The notes below the pieces were generated by a model. That model was given only the letters and a program-made list of their open reading frames with translations, was not told where the DNA came from and ran no database searches. The position numbers and the translations under genes were made by a program. DNA of 64,000 nt from Streptomyces seoulensis (GTDB lineage Bacteria > Actinomycetota > Actinomycetes > Streptomycetales > Streptomycetaceae), in contig CP054936.1 in assembly GCA_013364255.1 (NCBI GenBank), positions 4,184,853 to 4,248,852 of the forward strand, given 5' to 3'. Shown piece by piece: positions 8,218 through 16,744 of this stretch; within the stretch, counting starts at the first letter, position 1, and every line of letters starts with the position of its first letter.

Positions 8218-9116
8218 GAGCTCGTAACACGATCTTGTTGAAGCGGCCTGGTTGGGCGTGACCGTTCTGGTGACTCGGCCGTTCGTGGTGGTGTGAGTAC
8301 TCGGCCGTGGATCGTGGACGACGACTTGCGGGCGCTGATCGAGCCGCTGCTGCCGCCCTGGCCCGAGCGGTCGCCGGGGCCGCAGCCGGTGGCAGACCGG
8401 CTGTGTCTGCAGGGCATCCTGTACGTCCTCCACAACGACATAGCCTGGCAACTGCTGCCCCTGGAGTTGGGGTTCGGCTCCGGGCAGACCTGCTGGCGGC
8501 GACTGGACCGCTGGCAGCAGGCGGGCGTCTTCGACCGGCTGCACCGCATCCTGCTGGCCGAACTGAACGCGGCGGGCGAACTCGACTGGTCTCGCGCGTG
8601 CGTGGACGGCTCCCACATCCGCGCGAAAAAGGGGGAGCCGACACCGGTCCGTCGCCGGTCGACCGGCGCAAGACGGGCAGCAAACACCACCTGATCTGCG
8701 ACGGCCGCGGCACCCCGCTCAAGGTCATCACCACTGCGGCCAACGTCAACGACGTCACCCAGACTCTCGCCCTGGTCGACGGCATCCCACCCGTCGCCGG
8801 TCGCCCCGGCCGACCGCGCAGGCGCCCTGAAGCCCTGCTCGGAGACAAGGGATACGACTCCAACCTGAACCGCGAAGAGCTCCGCAGACGCCGGATCCTG
8901 CCGGTCATCTCCCGCAAGGGTGCCCCGAACATCCAGGGTCTGGGCAAGCTCCGCTACGTCGTGGAGCAAACCTTCGCCCTGCTCCACCAGTTCAAGCGCC
9001 TGGCCGTCCGTTGGGAACGCCGCACCGAACTCCACGACGCCTTTGTCTCTCTGGCCTGCAGCCTGATCTGCTGGAGACGCTTCAAGAAGACCCGATCATG
9101 ATCGTGTTACGGGCTC
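8218..9116 (+). mobile_element. IS5-family insertion sequence (about 0.9 kb)
   Basis: The ends are inverted repeats: the left end reads GAGCTCGTAACACGATC, and the right end read inward is GAGCCCGTAACACGATC, 16 of 17 identical. A TTG flanks both ends, consistent with a 3-base target duplication. The size of 899 bases and the two-frame transposase fit the IS427 group of the IS5 family. Both ends and the transposase are complete, so it may still be active. Confidence 0.88.
8293..9101 (+). CDS. IS5-family transposase, made by -1 frameshift
   Basis: The first frame (8293-8694, GTG start) encodes 133 residues including PWIVDDDLRALIEPLLPPWP and the first catalytic Asp in CVDGSHIRAKKG. The second frame reaches 9101 and carries GPSPVDRRKTGSKHHLICD, LLGDKGYDS (second Asp) and the region with Arg/Glu of the DDE core near VEQTFALLHQFKRL. 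The frames join at GCG AAA AAG GGG GAG near 8628-8640. A -1 slip there produces the normal IS427-group sequence KGGADTGPSPVDR. This arrangement is usual for the group, so the gene is probably functional and not broken. Confidence 0.88.
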
Positions 9117-9612
9117 TTGGCTGAGGACATCAGTTCCCCACACCACGCTCAAGGAGGCTAGCAGGCACAAGCCCCACCAGCACATCAGCACTCTCCAAGC
9201 CCTCAACTCTTTGCGATACTCCCGCTCCTCAGCGGCACGTGCGGTGGGGGTGTCGTGGAGTATCCGCGAATGCCAGACCGGATACGCCATGCGTTGGGCG
9301 TCCCCCAAGATGTCCCAGTTGGCCGGTCGCAGTGGGATCTGTATGCCGTGCTGGTCGAGGTGAGCGCGTCACTGGTCGCCGTTCAGTCCACTCCAGTTGG
9401 TCGGCGACTGCCAGGCCATGAGTTCTTTGCTGGTCCTGAGCGTCATGGCTCGACACGGTACTGGTCGGGCCCGTCAGCACGAGCGGCGAATCACAGGTTT
9501 ATGGACCGCACGCCGCCGCCCTCACGGCTTGGGGCCTGACTCACTGGTGCGAGCCGGCATATTAGAGAGCCGTCAACGCGCGATGCGGGCACGCGAGAGT
9601 AAAAAGTCTGTA

Positions 9613-11580
9613 TCAGTGCAATGGTGTCTTATCTAATGTTGGAAGAACAGGCACCGGCCCAAGTTCTTTCCAGCGCCGTTCAATCGTATTCCCTAGACCG
9701 GCTATGAGGCTCACGACTATATCCTTCGCAGGCTTATTCACTTCTAGAGCAACCCTTTTGAGCAACTCTTGTGCAGCGGTCGCCGCCTCATCGTCCACGC
9801 CGACGATCTCGTTCGCCACCGTTACCGAATGGGTGATTAGTTCCAGACGTGCTTGGAAATGTGGCCATAGGCGCTTAAAGCGCCGACGATCGCGGCTTAC
9901 CATTACGGCATCCGCGCACGCATGCATGGCATCATTGAGCGCCAACCATGTGACGGCTCGAATTGCTTCTGTGGGCGACTCAACGGCCATGCGAACTGCC
10001 GCATTCGCCGGAAGGAATGCACTCAATGGCATCTCACTGAACCGACTGCGGGCTTGTAGCCAAACATCCCAGTTCTTCTCCAGGGGAGATCGGTCAATGT
10101 CTGCTGCCAGCACGGCGGGACTGCCCACGCGAACCTGAAACCTGCGGACCTTAGGGAGCATCTGGGACGCAGTCGTGAGAGCCTGGAGACCAGGGTTGAC
10201 GGATTGCAGATCCCACCCTTCTACGTGCACAGCGAGGACACCACGATCAAGCGTGTGCGATTTCACCCGCAGTCCGTTCGTCCCGAACATATTTATAGCG
10301 ACGGTGACGTTGCGGGTAAGTGAGCCACCCGGTGGATCTTCGGAGGCCATAGCTTCGACCAAATCCGGATCGTTGGCTCGGCACTCAACTATGGCGCACT
10401 CGCACCCGCACATGAAGTCGTAGGCTCGACTGATGGCCTCCTCAAGCTCAGTAACAGATGTTACGGCGTCACCTATATGCATCTTTTCTAGTTCTTCATC
10501 CCACACAAAGTCTTCATGGGCAGCAGCATTTCGGGCGGCGGGCAGAATGGCGCGGGCGGCGTCTTTCATGACGCAGTGCCCATCAGCGAGCAGCATTTCT
10601 CTGAGGGAATTCAATTCGGGCAATCGCGGACCAACGCGCCCTCTAAGTTGCAACAGGGTCCAAGCCCAAGGACGGAATTGACCCTCGATCACCCGTCGAT
10701 ACAGGTCGAGCGTCAGCTCGGCCTTCTCTGCGCTTGTTGTACTCGCGATTGCGGCTTTCTGAGTCCTGACGATGCCCGCGTGATTCGCTTTACTCCTTTC
10801 GATGCCGAGCTTGTATGCGCGAAGGGCTGCGGCGCTGACTGCAGGGTCCGCTGTGAAGCTGCGCCTTATTTGATCCTTAGCGAATACGGCTGCCCGATAC
10901 ATTGTCAATGGGTAAGTCGCGTACATGAGCATCCATGCGGGCGATATGCCGCCCATCAATGACGGAGGAGAGTCTGTCAGTGCTGACCATATCGCGTCGA
11001 CCTTAGAGGCAAGCTGGCCGTAACGTCCATAATAGCGCCCGAATAGTCGGGACTCGGAAAAGATTCCGCTGTCATCAGAAACTTCTTCCCTTCGGAGCTC
11101 AAATACCTCGATGCAGGGGTCGTCGTGCAAATGCGGAGATTCGGAGAAGAGTCGTTCAATCGCCGCTAGCGTTGACTCTGTGACCTCATCCGCTTCGACA
11201 GGTGATGCCTCGCCCGTGCAGCACTTCAACGTGACATTGGCTAGGGCGAGCAAGCTCTTAACAGCATTTGCGTTCCTTCCGTCAGACGAGACTTTGCAAG
11301 CAGCGAGAACGCCCAGGCTTGAGCATATTTCCTGAGTCCTCTGAGCTAGGGCGGCACTTCTGATGCGAATAGCTTTAGCGTCGTGGGAGATTACGGCGTC
11401 GCGGAGTTTATCTATCTCCTTGGCAATGGGATTGCACTGGGGGGTGATCCCGGCTTCCTCGAGCCCATTGCGCCAGCTTTTGGCGCTGACGGGAATTTTC
11501 GAGCGAAGCACGGGTGGATCATCCGCTAGCAAATCGTATGCTGGCTGCACAAGCCTCTTCAACGCCTGCGGTGGCAGCAC
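9613..11580 (-). CDS. large protein of unknown function with a HEPN-like RNAAAH motif
   Basis: The protein has 655 residues (GTG start), is soluble, mostly helical, and has no signal or membrane segment. Around residues 330-400 it has AARAILPAARNAAAHEDFVW followed by a further helix (EEAISRAYDFMCGCECAIVE). The sequence R350-NAAA-H355 fits the R-x4-6-H signature of HEPN ribonuclease domains, and helix-motif-helix order fits as well. The remaining 330 N-terminal and 250 C-terminal residues match nothing I recognise. HEPN proteins are frequent in toxin-antitoxin and phage-defence systems, and this gene sits on a mobile island, so a defence role is plausible. That function is inference. Codon use is less G/C-ended than in neighbours, indicating transfer. 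Confidence 0.75.
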   Translation of the reverse strand: MLPPQALKRLVQPAYDLLADDPPVLRSKIPVSAKSWRNGLEEAGITPQCNPIAKEIDKLRDAVISHDAKAIRIRSAALAQRTQEICSSLGVLAACKVSSDGRNANAVKSLLALANVTLKCCTGEASPVEADEVTESTLAAIERLFSESPHLHDDPCIEVFELRREEVSDDSGIFSESRLFGRYYGRYGQLASKVDAIWSALTDSPPSLMGGISPAWMLMYATYPLTMYRAAVFAKDQIRRSFTADPAVSAAALRAYKLGIERSKANHAGIVRTQKAAIASTTSAEKAELTLDLYRRVIEGQFRPWAWTLLQLRGRVGPRLPELNSLREMLLADGHCVMKDAARAILPAARNAAAHEDFVWDEELEKMHIGDAVTSVTELEEAISRAYDFMCGCECAIVECRANDPDLVEAMASEDPPGGSLTRNVTVAINMFGTNGLRVKSHTLDRGVLAVHVEGWDLQSVNPGLQALTTASQMLPKVRRFQVRVGSPAVLAADIDRSPLEKNWDVWLQARSRFSEMPLSAFLPANAAVRMAVESPTEAIRAVTWLALNDAMHACADAVMVSRDRRRFKRLWPHFQARLELITHSVTVANEIVGVDDEAATAAQELLKRVALEVNKPAKDIVVSLIAGLGNTIERRWKELGPVPVLPTLDKTPLH

Positions 11581-11806
11581 CAGATCCCTCCCCGGTTACC
11601 ATGCGACTCCGTACGTAGAGCTCCTCCAGAGCATAAGCCTGTGGGGCAAGCATCGGTACGTCTTTTGTATGCGTCTACCTCTATGGAGCGTGGGGCGTTC
11701 ATCGGAGTGGCTTGAGTAGGTGCCTGCGGGTGCATGCGGTAGTTGCTGACCACGACCTGACGGCCGCTGGTGACCAAGTGCGGCTGAGCAGCCCGTCGCT
11801 TATTGC

Positions 11807-11836
11807 ACCTCCTGCGGCCCTACGGCCGCAGGAGGT
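11807..11836 (-). terminator. 13-bp perfect stem-loop after the 213-aa gene
   Basis: ACCTCCTGCGGCC (11807-11819) pairs perfectly with GGCCGCAGGAGGT (11824-11836) around a 4-base loop. It starts four bases beyond the stop codon of the gene at 11841-12482. There is no clear U-run, which is common for actinobacterial terminators. Confidence 0.75.
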
Positions 11837-11840
11837 CATA

Positions 11841-12482
11841 TCAGTTGCCCCCGGGGAGTGGTGGCGCGCCTGCGCTGTTGCGTTCGACGCTTCGCCGGAG
11901 CCGGTCCTCATCCTCGGCCTCCGCAATGGCCTCCCACTCATCCCGCTTAGCCTGCATGGACTCCCGTGCCTCCCGGAAGGCGTAGTTCGGTTCGGGCAGT
12001 GTCTCTTCCCGCTGCCAAGCTCCTACGCACTCCACAGCATGGGCAATCACCTCGCGCAGCACCCAAGCGCGGGAACGGCCGTGGAATGCATACACCAGCC
12101 CCCTGTCCCATTCCTCCAGCAGGTCCATGGTCTCCTTGAGGCGGTAGCGCAGCTTCTTATCCCGCATAACCCCGATGGCCAAACGGGCCGGCGCAATGAA
12201 GTCTTGTAGGTTCTTGTCCCACGCTTGTCGTGCTGCCGTGGCGGCGGCGGTCGCCGCTGCATCGATCCCTGGCTCCCATTCGCTTGGGGTCTCCCGGACA
12301 TGCTTCTGAAGGTCACGAAAGGTCTCGGCCAACGTGGCGACGGCTTGGTCCTGCTTGGCCTCAAGACGGGCCGAACGGGCATCAGCCAGTGCCTTAGCCT
12401 GTGCTCGGTGTGTACCGAGGTATGACAGTCCCGCACCCACCAGGGCGCCAACAAGTCCGGAGACGGGTGAGATCCAGTCCAT
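11841..12482 (-). CDS. single-pass membrane protein with coiled-coil domain, unknown function
   Basis: The protein has 213 residues. An N-terminal hydrophobic segment (SPVSGLVGALVGAGLSYLG, about residues 5-23) anchors it, probably with the rest in the cytoplasm. The remainder is charged and helical, including a heptad-like stretch RAQAKALADARSARLEAKQD and a C-terminal acidic helix. This layout (one short anchor, then helical bundle) is frequent among island-borne Streptomyces hypotheticals. No catalytic motif seen. ATG start at 12482. A strong stem-loop closes the transcript. Confidence 0.7.
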   Translation of the reverse strand: MDWISPVSGLVGALVGAGLSYLGTHRAQAKALADARSARLEAKQDQAVATLAETFRDLQKHVRETPSEWEPGIDAAATAAATAARQAWDKNLQDFIAPARLAIGVMRDKKLRYRLKETMDLLEEWDRGLVYAFHGRSRAWVLREVIAHAVECVGAWQREETLPEPNYAFREARESMQAKRDEWEAIAEAEDEDRLRRSVERNSAGAPPLPGGN

Positions 12483-12880
12483 GGTCGCCAGTCTGCTGGA
12501 TGGCCTATTGCTCTGGCAGCGTCTTACTCACAAACGAGGAGGAGGCGGCCGCCGGCCGCGCCCTCCTAGTGTGTCTTCCCAGCTGCACCCAGGTGTCCAG
12601 CCACATCCGGCCCCGCCAGGACCCGATGGGGATTGCCTGGCCGGTGTAGAGAGGCCAGAAGTAGATGAAGCATGCAGTCAGGCCGCTCCGTAGAGAGGGC
12701 AAGCGGCGGGCAGTCGACATCGCTGCACCCCTCGGCTTGCACTGGACTCGGACTCAACTCACATCAGGTGCAGCACGGGTGATCACTGCCATCTGGCCCT
12801 CTCTGCCTAGCTCATCGAGGTACTTTCAGGCGAGCGCCGCCGCGATTCGGCGCCTGGACTGCGAGAGGACCGAACGCCAA

Positions 12881-13162
12881 ATGGAGACCGCCAGCGCAGC
12901 ACGCATACGACTACAGGAACGTCAGCAGGAGCTGCGGGCTGAGCTGGAGCAGGTGCAGCGGCAGTTGGACCATTTGGAGACGAAGGTGGCCGTGTCGAAG
13001 TGGTGGAAGACGCCCAGTGGACCAATGGGGCGAGGCACCGTCTACCACACAGGCTGGGACAAGCGGTGTCGGCCGGGGAACCGGCCGGATGAGATCACCT
13101 TGTACGAAGCCTTGCAGGCGGGACTCGTCCCGTGCCAGAAGTGCAGACCGAAGCAGCCCTAG
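12881..13162 (+). CDS. small coiled-coil protein with a Cys-rich C-terminus
   Basis: The frame encodes 93 residues. The first 45 form a Gln/Glu-rich coiled coil (RLQERQQELRAELEQVQRQL). The C-terminus contains YHTGWDKRCRPGN, then LYEALQAGLVPCQKCRPKQP. A His/Cys pair followed by A-x-x-G-x-x-PC-x-x-C resembles the small zinc site of Ada-like and nuclease-associated modules, so it may bind zinc. An in-frame start at 12665 would add 72 residues of poor character, so the ATG at 12881 is preferred. Function unknown. It is the last gene before the island's right end. Confidence 0.55.
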   Translation: METASAARIRLQERQQELRAELEQVQRQLDHLETKVAVSKWWKTPSGPMGRGTVYHTGWDKRCRPGNRPDEITLYEALQAGLVPCQKCRPKQP

Positions 13163-13575
13163 CGCAAGACCCGTTACCCCGGTGTCGTCGAGCTCGGGCT
13201 ACAGCACGTCTGGCTTCAAATCTGCTGGGGTATCGAGAAGATCGCGCGATGGGGCCCAGTCGCACCTGGAGGGCACAACAGCCCCGCACGGCTCCGAGGG
13301 CAGCCAACGCCAACAAACGCCATTTTGCCTGTTCAGTGCCACATCTTGACAGTCCCCCCAGCCCATGCCCCAAGAGGCGGCACCCCCGCACAGAGTGCCG
13401 CCCTGCATGCCGGGGCCAGGTCAGCCAGCCGTCCTAGCTTCGTCTCAGTTTCCGTCTCGTTCGTAGCCGTACGCGGCCGTTCGGGACCATCCGCTCAGCT
13501 CCCCGGTGCCGCCGACCGCACAGGGTTGAACGCCTGTGAACGCCCCCGGATCATGCCCTGACCAGCCCGGACAAA
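13163..13575. other. non-coding right end of the island
   Basis: No credible gene is seen in these 413 bases. All frames are short and lack ribosome sites. It leads directly to the second attachment-site copy, where an integrase gene would normally be expected. None is present on either strand. Confidence 0.5.
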
Positions 13576-13618
13576 CCTGCAAAGCGAGGTACGCAGGTTC
13601 AATTCCCACCACGGCCTC
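13576..13618 (+). repeat. attachment site copy 2 (decayed tRNA-Cys 3' part)
   Basis: The sequence matches tRNA-Cys 6496-6538 at 40 of 43 bases. The three differences are transitions (13590, 13595, 13608). Two of them break pairs in the T stem, so it cannot be part of a working tRNA. It marks the right boundary of the integrated element, drifting without selection. Confidence 0.8.
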
Positions 13619-13885
13619 TACCCCTGCCCCGCCTCGTCCCAGCCACCGGAGAAGCCGCCGACTACAGCCTCGCCACTGCCGTCGACACCGACGCCAAGGG
13701 CGAGCCCACCTCCTGAAGCGACTCCGCACTCACCCCGAATCTGCCCCTGAACCGGCCCCGTGAGCGCATCGGCCCGGCCCGAGGGTTACGCCGGCACCCG
13801 ACGGCGACTTCGTCGCCGTCTTCCTGCCTCATCTCCCTCACCGAGTGGTACGCCCAACTCGCGGGGGACTCGCGAGCAGAGCCGC
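13619..13885. other. intergenic, with a possible gene tail
   Basis: On the + strand an open frame without a start ends at a TGA near 13717 and encodes RLVPATGEAADYSLATAVDT then DAKGEPTS. It looks like the C-terminal remnant of a gene cut when the element inserted. The rest shows nothing recognisable apart from being the 3' region of the acetyltransferase gene. Confidence 0.3.
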
Positions 13886-14425
13886 TCAGGCGTGCAACCT
13901 CCTCACCATGACCGCGTACACCGGGGAGTCGGCGAAGGGCTGCTGCTCGCCCGCCTTCTCGTAGCCCCACGTCTCGTACAGGTCCTGCACCTTCGGGTGC
14001 GTCACGTCGACCAGGAGCACCGCGAGATCTTCGCTGCGTTCCTTCAGCAGGGCTTCGTGGAGTCGCTGCGAGATCCCCTGCTTCCGCCACCGCGGGCGCA
14101 CCATGACCTCGGAGACGGCGTAGGTCGCGGTGTGCCCGTTGTTCGGCTCGAACGCGGTGGAACGCCACCACTCACGGCCCGGCTGGAGCGGGGCGCCGTA
14201 CGCGAAGCCGGTCGGTTCGTCGCCGTCGAAGGCGACGACGCAGGTGAAGCCGTCCATCCCTGACCAGTGATCGACGAACCACGGGAACCGCTGGTTGAAC
14301 TCGTCGTCCATCGCATCGGCGTAGGCGTCGGCGTGCACATCGATCAGCATCTGCTTGAAGCCCTCGGGGAAGCCGCCCTGGCCGTAGTGCCGCAGGTCGA
14401 TCACCGTGGTCACGTTCGACTCCAT
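13886..14425 (-). CDS. GNAT-family N-acetyltransferase
   Basis: The protein has 179 residues. The acetyl-CoA binding region is VSEVMVRPRWRKQGISQRLH (about 108-127), which fits the GNAT motif A (Q/RxxGxG/A) with GI in place of GxG. The C-terminal YETWGYEKAGEQQPF is the usual motif B end. The gene starts within the last codons of the TPR regulator (overlap of 16 bases) and is probably translated with it. The acceptor is unknown. It could modify an antibiotic, a peptide or a protein. It borders the lanthipeptide locus, but on the opposite strand, so membership is uncertain. Confidence 0.85.
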   Translation of the reverse strand: MESNVTTVIDLRHYGQGGFPEGFKQMLIDVHADAYADAMDDEFNQRFPWFVDHWSGMDGFTCVVAFDGDEPTGFAYGAPLQPGREWWRSTAFEPNNGHTATYAVSEVMVRPRWRKQGISQRLHEALLKERSEDLAVLLVDVTHPKVQDLYETWGYEKAGEQQPFADSPVYAVMVRRLHA

Positions 14426-15663
14426 TCATCTCGCATTCGGTCTGCCCAGTCGCGGGCGTATGTCGTTGACGGCGCCAGCCGGAACAGGTCTCGGTGGAAA
14501 TCTCCGATCAGGGTGCGCATACGCCCGGGCAGTGGAGCGCCATCCATGATCGTGAAAACGGTGGCCGCGGTTGCCGTGGCCTGCTCGGGCTCTCCTTGGC
14601 GGAGTTGTGCCAGCGCGAGCTGGCAGGTGGCCAGCGCGCGGTTGCGTTGGAACTCCGCCGGGACCTTGGCCAAGGCACGGTGCGCCATCGCTTCGGCTTC
14701 GGCGGGCTCCCCGTTGCGATTGAGGATGACCGCCGCGAGGTGGCTGAGTTCGGCCGGCCCGTAGAACGCGGTCCATCGGGGGCGCTCGTCCTCGGCCGCC
14801 TTCTGGAAGATCTCCTGGGCTGTGCCCAGGGACCGCCGAGCGGCCCGCAGGTCCCCCAGCGACGAGTGGGCGAGCGCGAGGCGGACACGGCCCATGGAGC
14901 CGAAGAACGGGTCCCTGCGGGCGGCGGAGGAAGCGTTGGCCGCCTGCGCCGCCGCGAGCTGCTCCGGCCAGTTCTTGCGCTGGTAGGCGAGCATGGCCAT
15001 GTTGACCCACACGCGCATGCCCGTGGGCGGGTCCTGGGAGAGGCCGGCGAACGTGGACGACTCGTGCAGGTACCTCTGGGCCGTGTCCAGGTCGCGTAAG
15101 TCGATGCACGACCAGGCGGCGATGGTGGTGAACTCGGCGGCGAGTGCGTACAGGGCGCGGCGCACACGTTCGCTGGCGTTTCGCTGCTGAAGCTCCAGCA
15201 CCTTGGCGCGAGCTTCGAGGGCCGCGGTCGCCAGGGAGGTGTGTCCGCCCTGGCGGTCGTCGGCCTCCACTAGCTGGTTCATGCTGGCCGAGGCGCGGGC
15301 TACATCCGTCATGCCCACTGACCGACGTTGCTTCACTACCGGGACGGCTGCGGCTGCCGTTCCGGTAGTGGAGACGATGAAGTCGCGACGCCGCACGGGG
15401 CCCTCCGGGGGATGTTGCATGGAGCTGGGTGCGCTGAACCCTAAGTCCGCCACAGGGCAGCCGAACACACGCTCAAGTGCTGCGCAAGTGCGGCCGATTG
15501 GGCGTCGGCTTGATCCGTTGAGCAGGTTACGGACCGTCCGGGAGGAGATTTCACCGGGCCGACCGGTGATTTCCTCCAGCGCAGCGTTCAGTCGAGCCGC
15601 CAACTCCTCTTGAGTAAGGCCGAGTTGATCCAATCGGCGCTGAAGGGTGAGGTTCGCTCCCAT
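14410..15663 (-). CDS. XRE-family regulator with TPR domain
   Basis: The protein has 417 residues. The N-terminal helix-turn-helix is LDQLGLTQEELAARLNAALE with recognition helix near SSRTVRNLLNG. After a Ser/Thr/Ala-rich linker, residues 150-400 form TPR-like helical repeats (for example YLHESSTFAGLSQDPPTGMR, and AEAEAMAHRALAKVPAEFQR). This architecture occurs in Streptomyces regulators next to natural-product and RiPP loci and may sense a signal peptide through the TPRs. It is divergent from the lanthipeptide operon across a region of 233 bases, where its own and the operon promoter should lie. Confidence 0.82.
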   Translation of the reverse strand: MGANLTLQRRLDQLGLTQEELAARLNAALEEITGRPGEISSRTVRNLLNGSSRRPIGRTCAALERVFGCPVADLGFSAPSSMQHPPEGPVRRRDFIVSTTGTAAAAVPVVKQRRSVGMTDVARASASMNQLVEADDRQGGHTSLATAALEARAKVLELQQRNASERVRRALYALAAEFTTIAAWSCIDLRDLDTAQRYLHESSTFAGLSQDPPTGMRVWVNMAMLAYQRKNWPEQLAAAQAANASSAARRDPFFGSMGRVRLALAHSSLGDLRAARRSLGTAQEIFQKAAEDERPRWTAFYGPAELSHLAAVILNRNGEPAEAEAMAHRALAKVPAEFQRNRALATCQLALAQLRQGEPEQATATAATVFTIMDGAPLPGRMRTLIGDFHRDLFRLAPSTTYARDWADRMRDEWSRT

Positions 15664-15896
15664 GTACCGAACGTAGTGCCGCCGTCACTCTGATGCCCAG
15701 ACCTCGGGCAATGGGAACGCAAAGTCTTCCGGTTGGTGGGCAAGTAGGAATCCAGGGCTCTTCCTGTTGCACCCCGTTGGTCCCTCGTTGACTGGTCATG
15801 GGTCGCCGAGCCGAGTCCGGCACGGCGACACGGAGGAAAGCCAGGCCCTGCCTTCCCTGTCAGGACCGGGCACCCCACGCCGGAGGGAAAGACCTC

Positions 15897-16328
15897 GTGA
15901 CCATGACCGTCGTCAAACCGAATGCGATCGGCGCCCCGGGTTACACCGTGGAGCTGCCCTGCGTCCGCGCGTCCGTGAGCCGCGCCCGCGCTCTCGTCTC
16001 CAATGTGCTGACGGCTTGGGGCATGGATGACGACGTGACCGACTGCGCAAGAATCATCGTCACCGAACTGCTGGCCAACGCTGTCGAGCACACCGAGACC
16101 CCCGTGTCGAAGGTCATCATCGAGCGTCCGAGCAACGGTGCCGTCCGCATCGGAGTCTCCGACCGATCGCACAGCGTCCCCCACCTGACGACGGCAGCCC
16201 TGAGCGCAGAGAGCGGCCGGGGTCTGAGTCTGGTCGCCGGGACGAGTTCGCGGTGGGGCTATGACACACACCCGTGGGGCAAGGTCACCTGGGCTGTGAT
16301 CGAGGCTTCGGCAGGGCAGGAGCAGTGA
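15897..16328 (+). CDS. RsbW-like ATP-binding regulatory protein
   Basis: The protein has 143 residues with an HATPase fold like anti-sigma factor kinases. The N box is TELLANAVEHTET (about residue 58) and the G box is SGRGLSLVAG. The central G1 region (IGVSDRS) is present in the weak form typical of the many Streptomyces single-domain members. GGAGG lies 10 bases before the GTG at 15897; an ATG at 15903 is the alternative. It overlaps the next gene by four bases and opens the lanthipeptide operon, so it may regulate it. Confidence 0.82.
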   Translation: MTMTVVKPNAIGAPGYTVELPCVRASVSRARALVSNVLTAWGMDDDVTDCARIIVTELLANAVEHTETPVSKVIIERPSNGAVRIGVSDRSHSVPHLTTAALSAESGRGLSLVAGTSSRWGYDTHPWGKVTWAVIEASAGQEQ

Positions 16329-16744
16329 GCACCGCAGTGGCTCCGAAACGCCCGACCGCGGAGTGGTCGCCTCCGCTCGACGCGGACGGCTTACAGCTCG
16401 TGCTGAAGCGATTCCGGGCCTGGGAGCCGCTCGACATCGAGGCCATCTTCGGTGATCTCGACGCGGCAATCGGCAACCATCCTCCGCCCGTTGCGAGGAC
16501 CGTCGCCCTGATCGACCGCTTCCGCGGTCATCTGAAGCAGCTCAGCGACATCACGGTGGCGCACGACAGGTTTCCGCCTACCGCTGAGATGACGCGACTC
16601 GTCGACCGAGCGCGCGCTCTGCGGGAGGAGTGCACGCCGGCCGCCCATCAGCAGGCTGTCGGACTCGCCCGCCGTCTCGCCTTCGTGACCGCCGACCTGA
16701 TCGAGGAGCTGACCGAGGCCCGCTACATCAAGGGGGCAGAGTGA
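16325..16744 (+). CDS. DUF6415-like protein of the lanthipeptide locus
   Basis: The protein has 139 residues (GTG start overlapping the previous stop as GTGA). It is helical, with WSPPLDADGLQLVLKRFRAW near the N-terminus and RLAFVTADLIEELTEARYIK at the end. This pattern matches what I remember of DUF6415, a family repeatedly found in Streptomyces natural-product regions beside RsbW-like ATPases. No catalytic motif is visible. It is probably a partner or adaptor of the upstream ATPase. Assignment rests on recall of the family, not on a search. Confidence 0.7.
   Translation: MSTAVAPKRPTAEWSPPLDADGLQLVLKRFRAWEPLDIEAIFGDLDAAIGNHPPPVARTVALIDRFRGHLKQLSDITVAHDRFPPTAEMTRLVDRARALREECTPAAHQQAVGLARRLAFVTADLIEELTEARYIKGAE

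Larger units (their letters stand above)
7930..9446 (-). pseudogene. two-segment membrane protein gene interrupted by the IS element
   Basis: The 5' part starts at an ATG at 9446 (MTLRTSKELMAW), meets an in-frame TGA near 9371, then continues as HLDQHGIQIPLRPANWDILG to a membrane segment around VLMCWWGLCLLASLSVVWG. At 9117 the insertion sequence begins. Deleting the IS with one copy of the 3-base repeat TTG joins VWGTDVLSQ in frame to GVGLRIGMTVFTIGGCIFAI on the far side, a second membrane segment, and the frame ends at 7930. The gene was therefore broken by the IS and probably already carried the nonsense mutation. Function unknown. Confidence 0.65.
6539..13618. mobile_element. remnant integrated element in tRNA-Cys
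   Basis: The segment of about 7.1 kb is bounded by the tRNA-Cys gene and an imperfect direct copy of its 3' part. Inside, several genes have lower G+C and less biased codon use than the flanks, most clearly between 6.6-7.7 kb and 9.6-11.6 kb. It carries hypothetical and membrane proteins, one IS5-type insertion and broken genes, as expected for an old genomic island. I found no integrase, excisionase, replication or transfer gene. The element is therefore probably immobile, or its integrase was lost. Confidence 0.7.

Noticed and set aside
13576..13618. A second tRNA-Cys gene
   Set aside because: Only the part from the anticodon loop onward is present and the T stem has two mismatches. It is an attachment-site copy.
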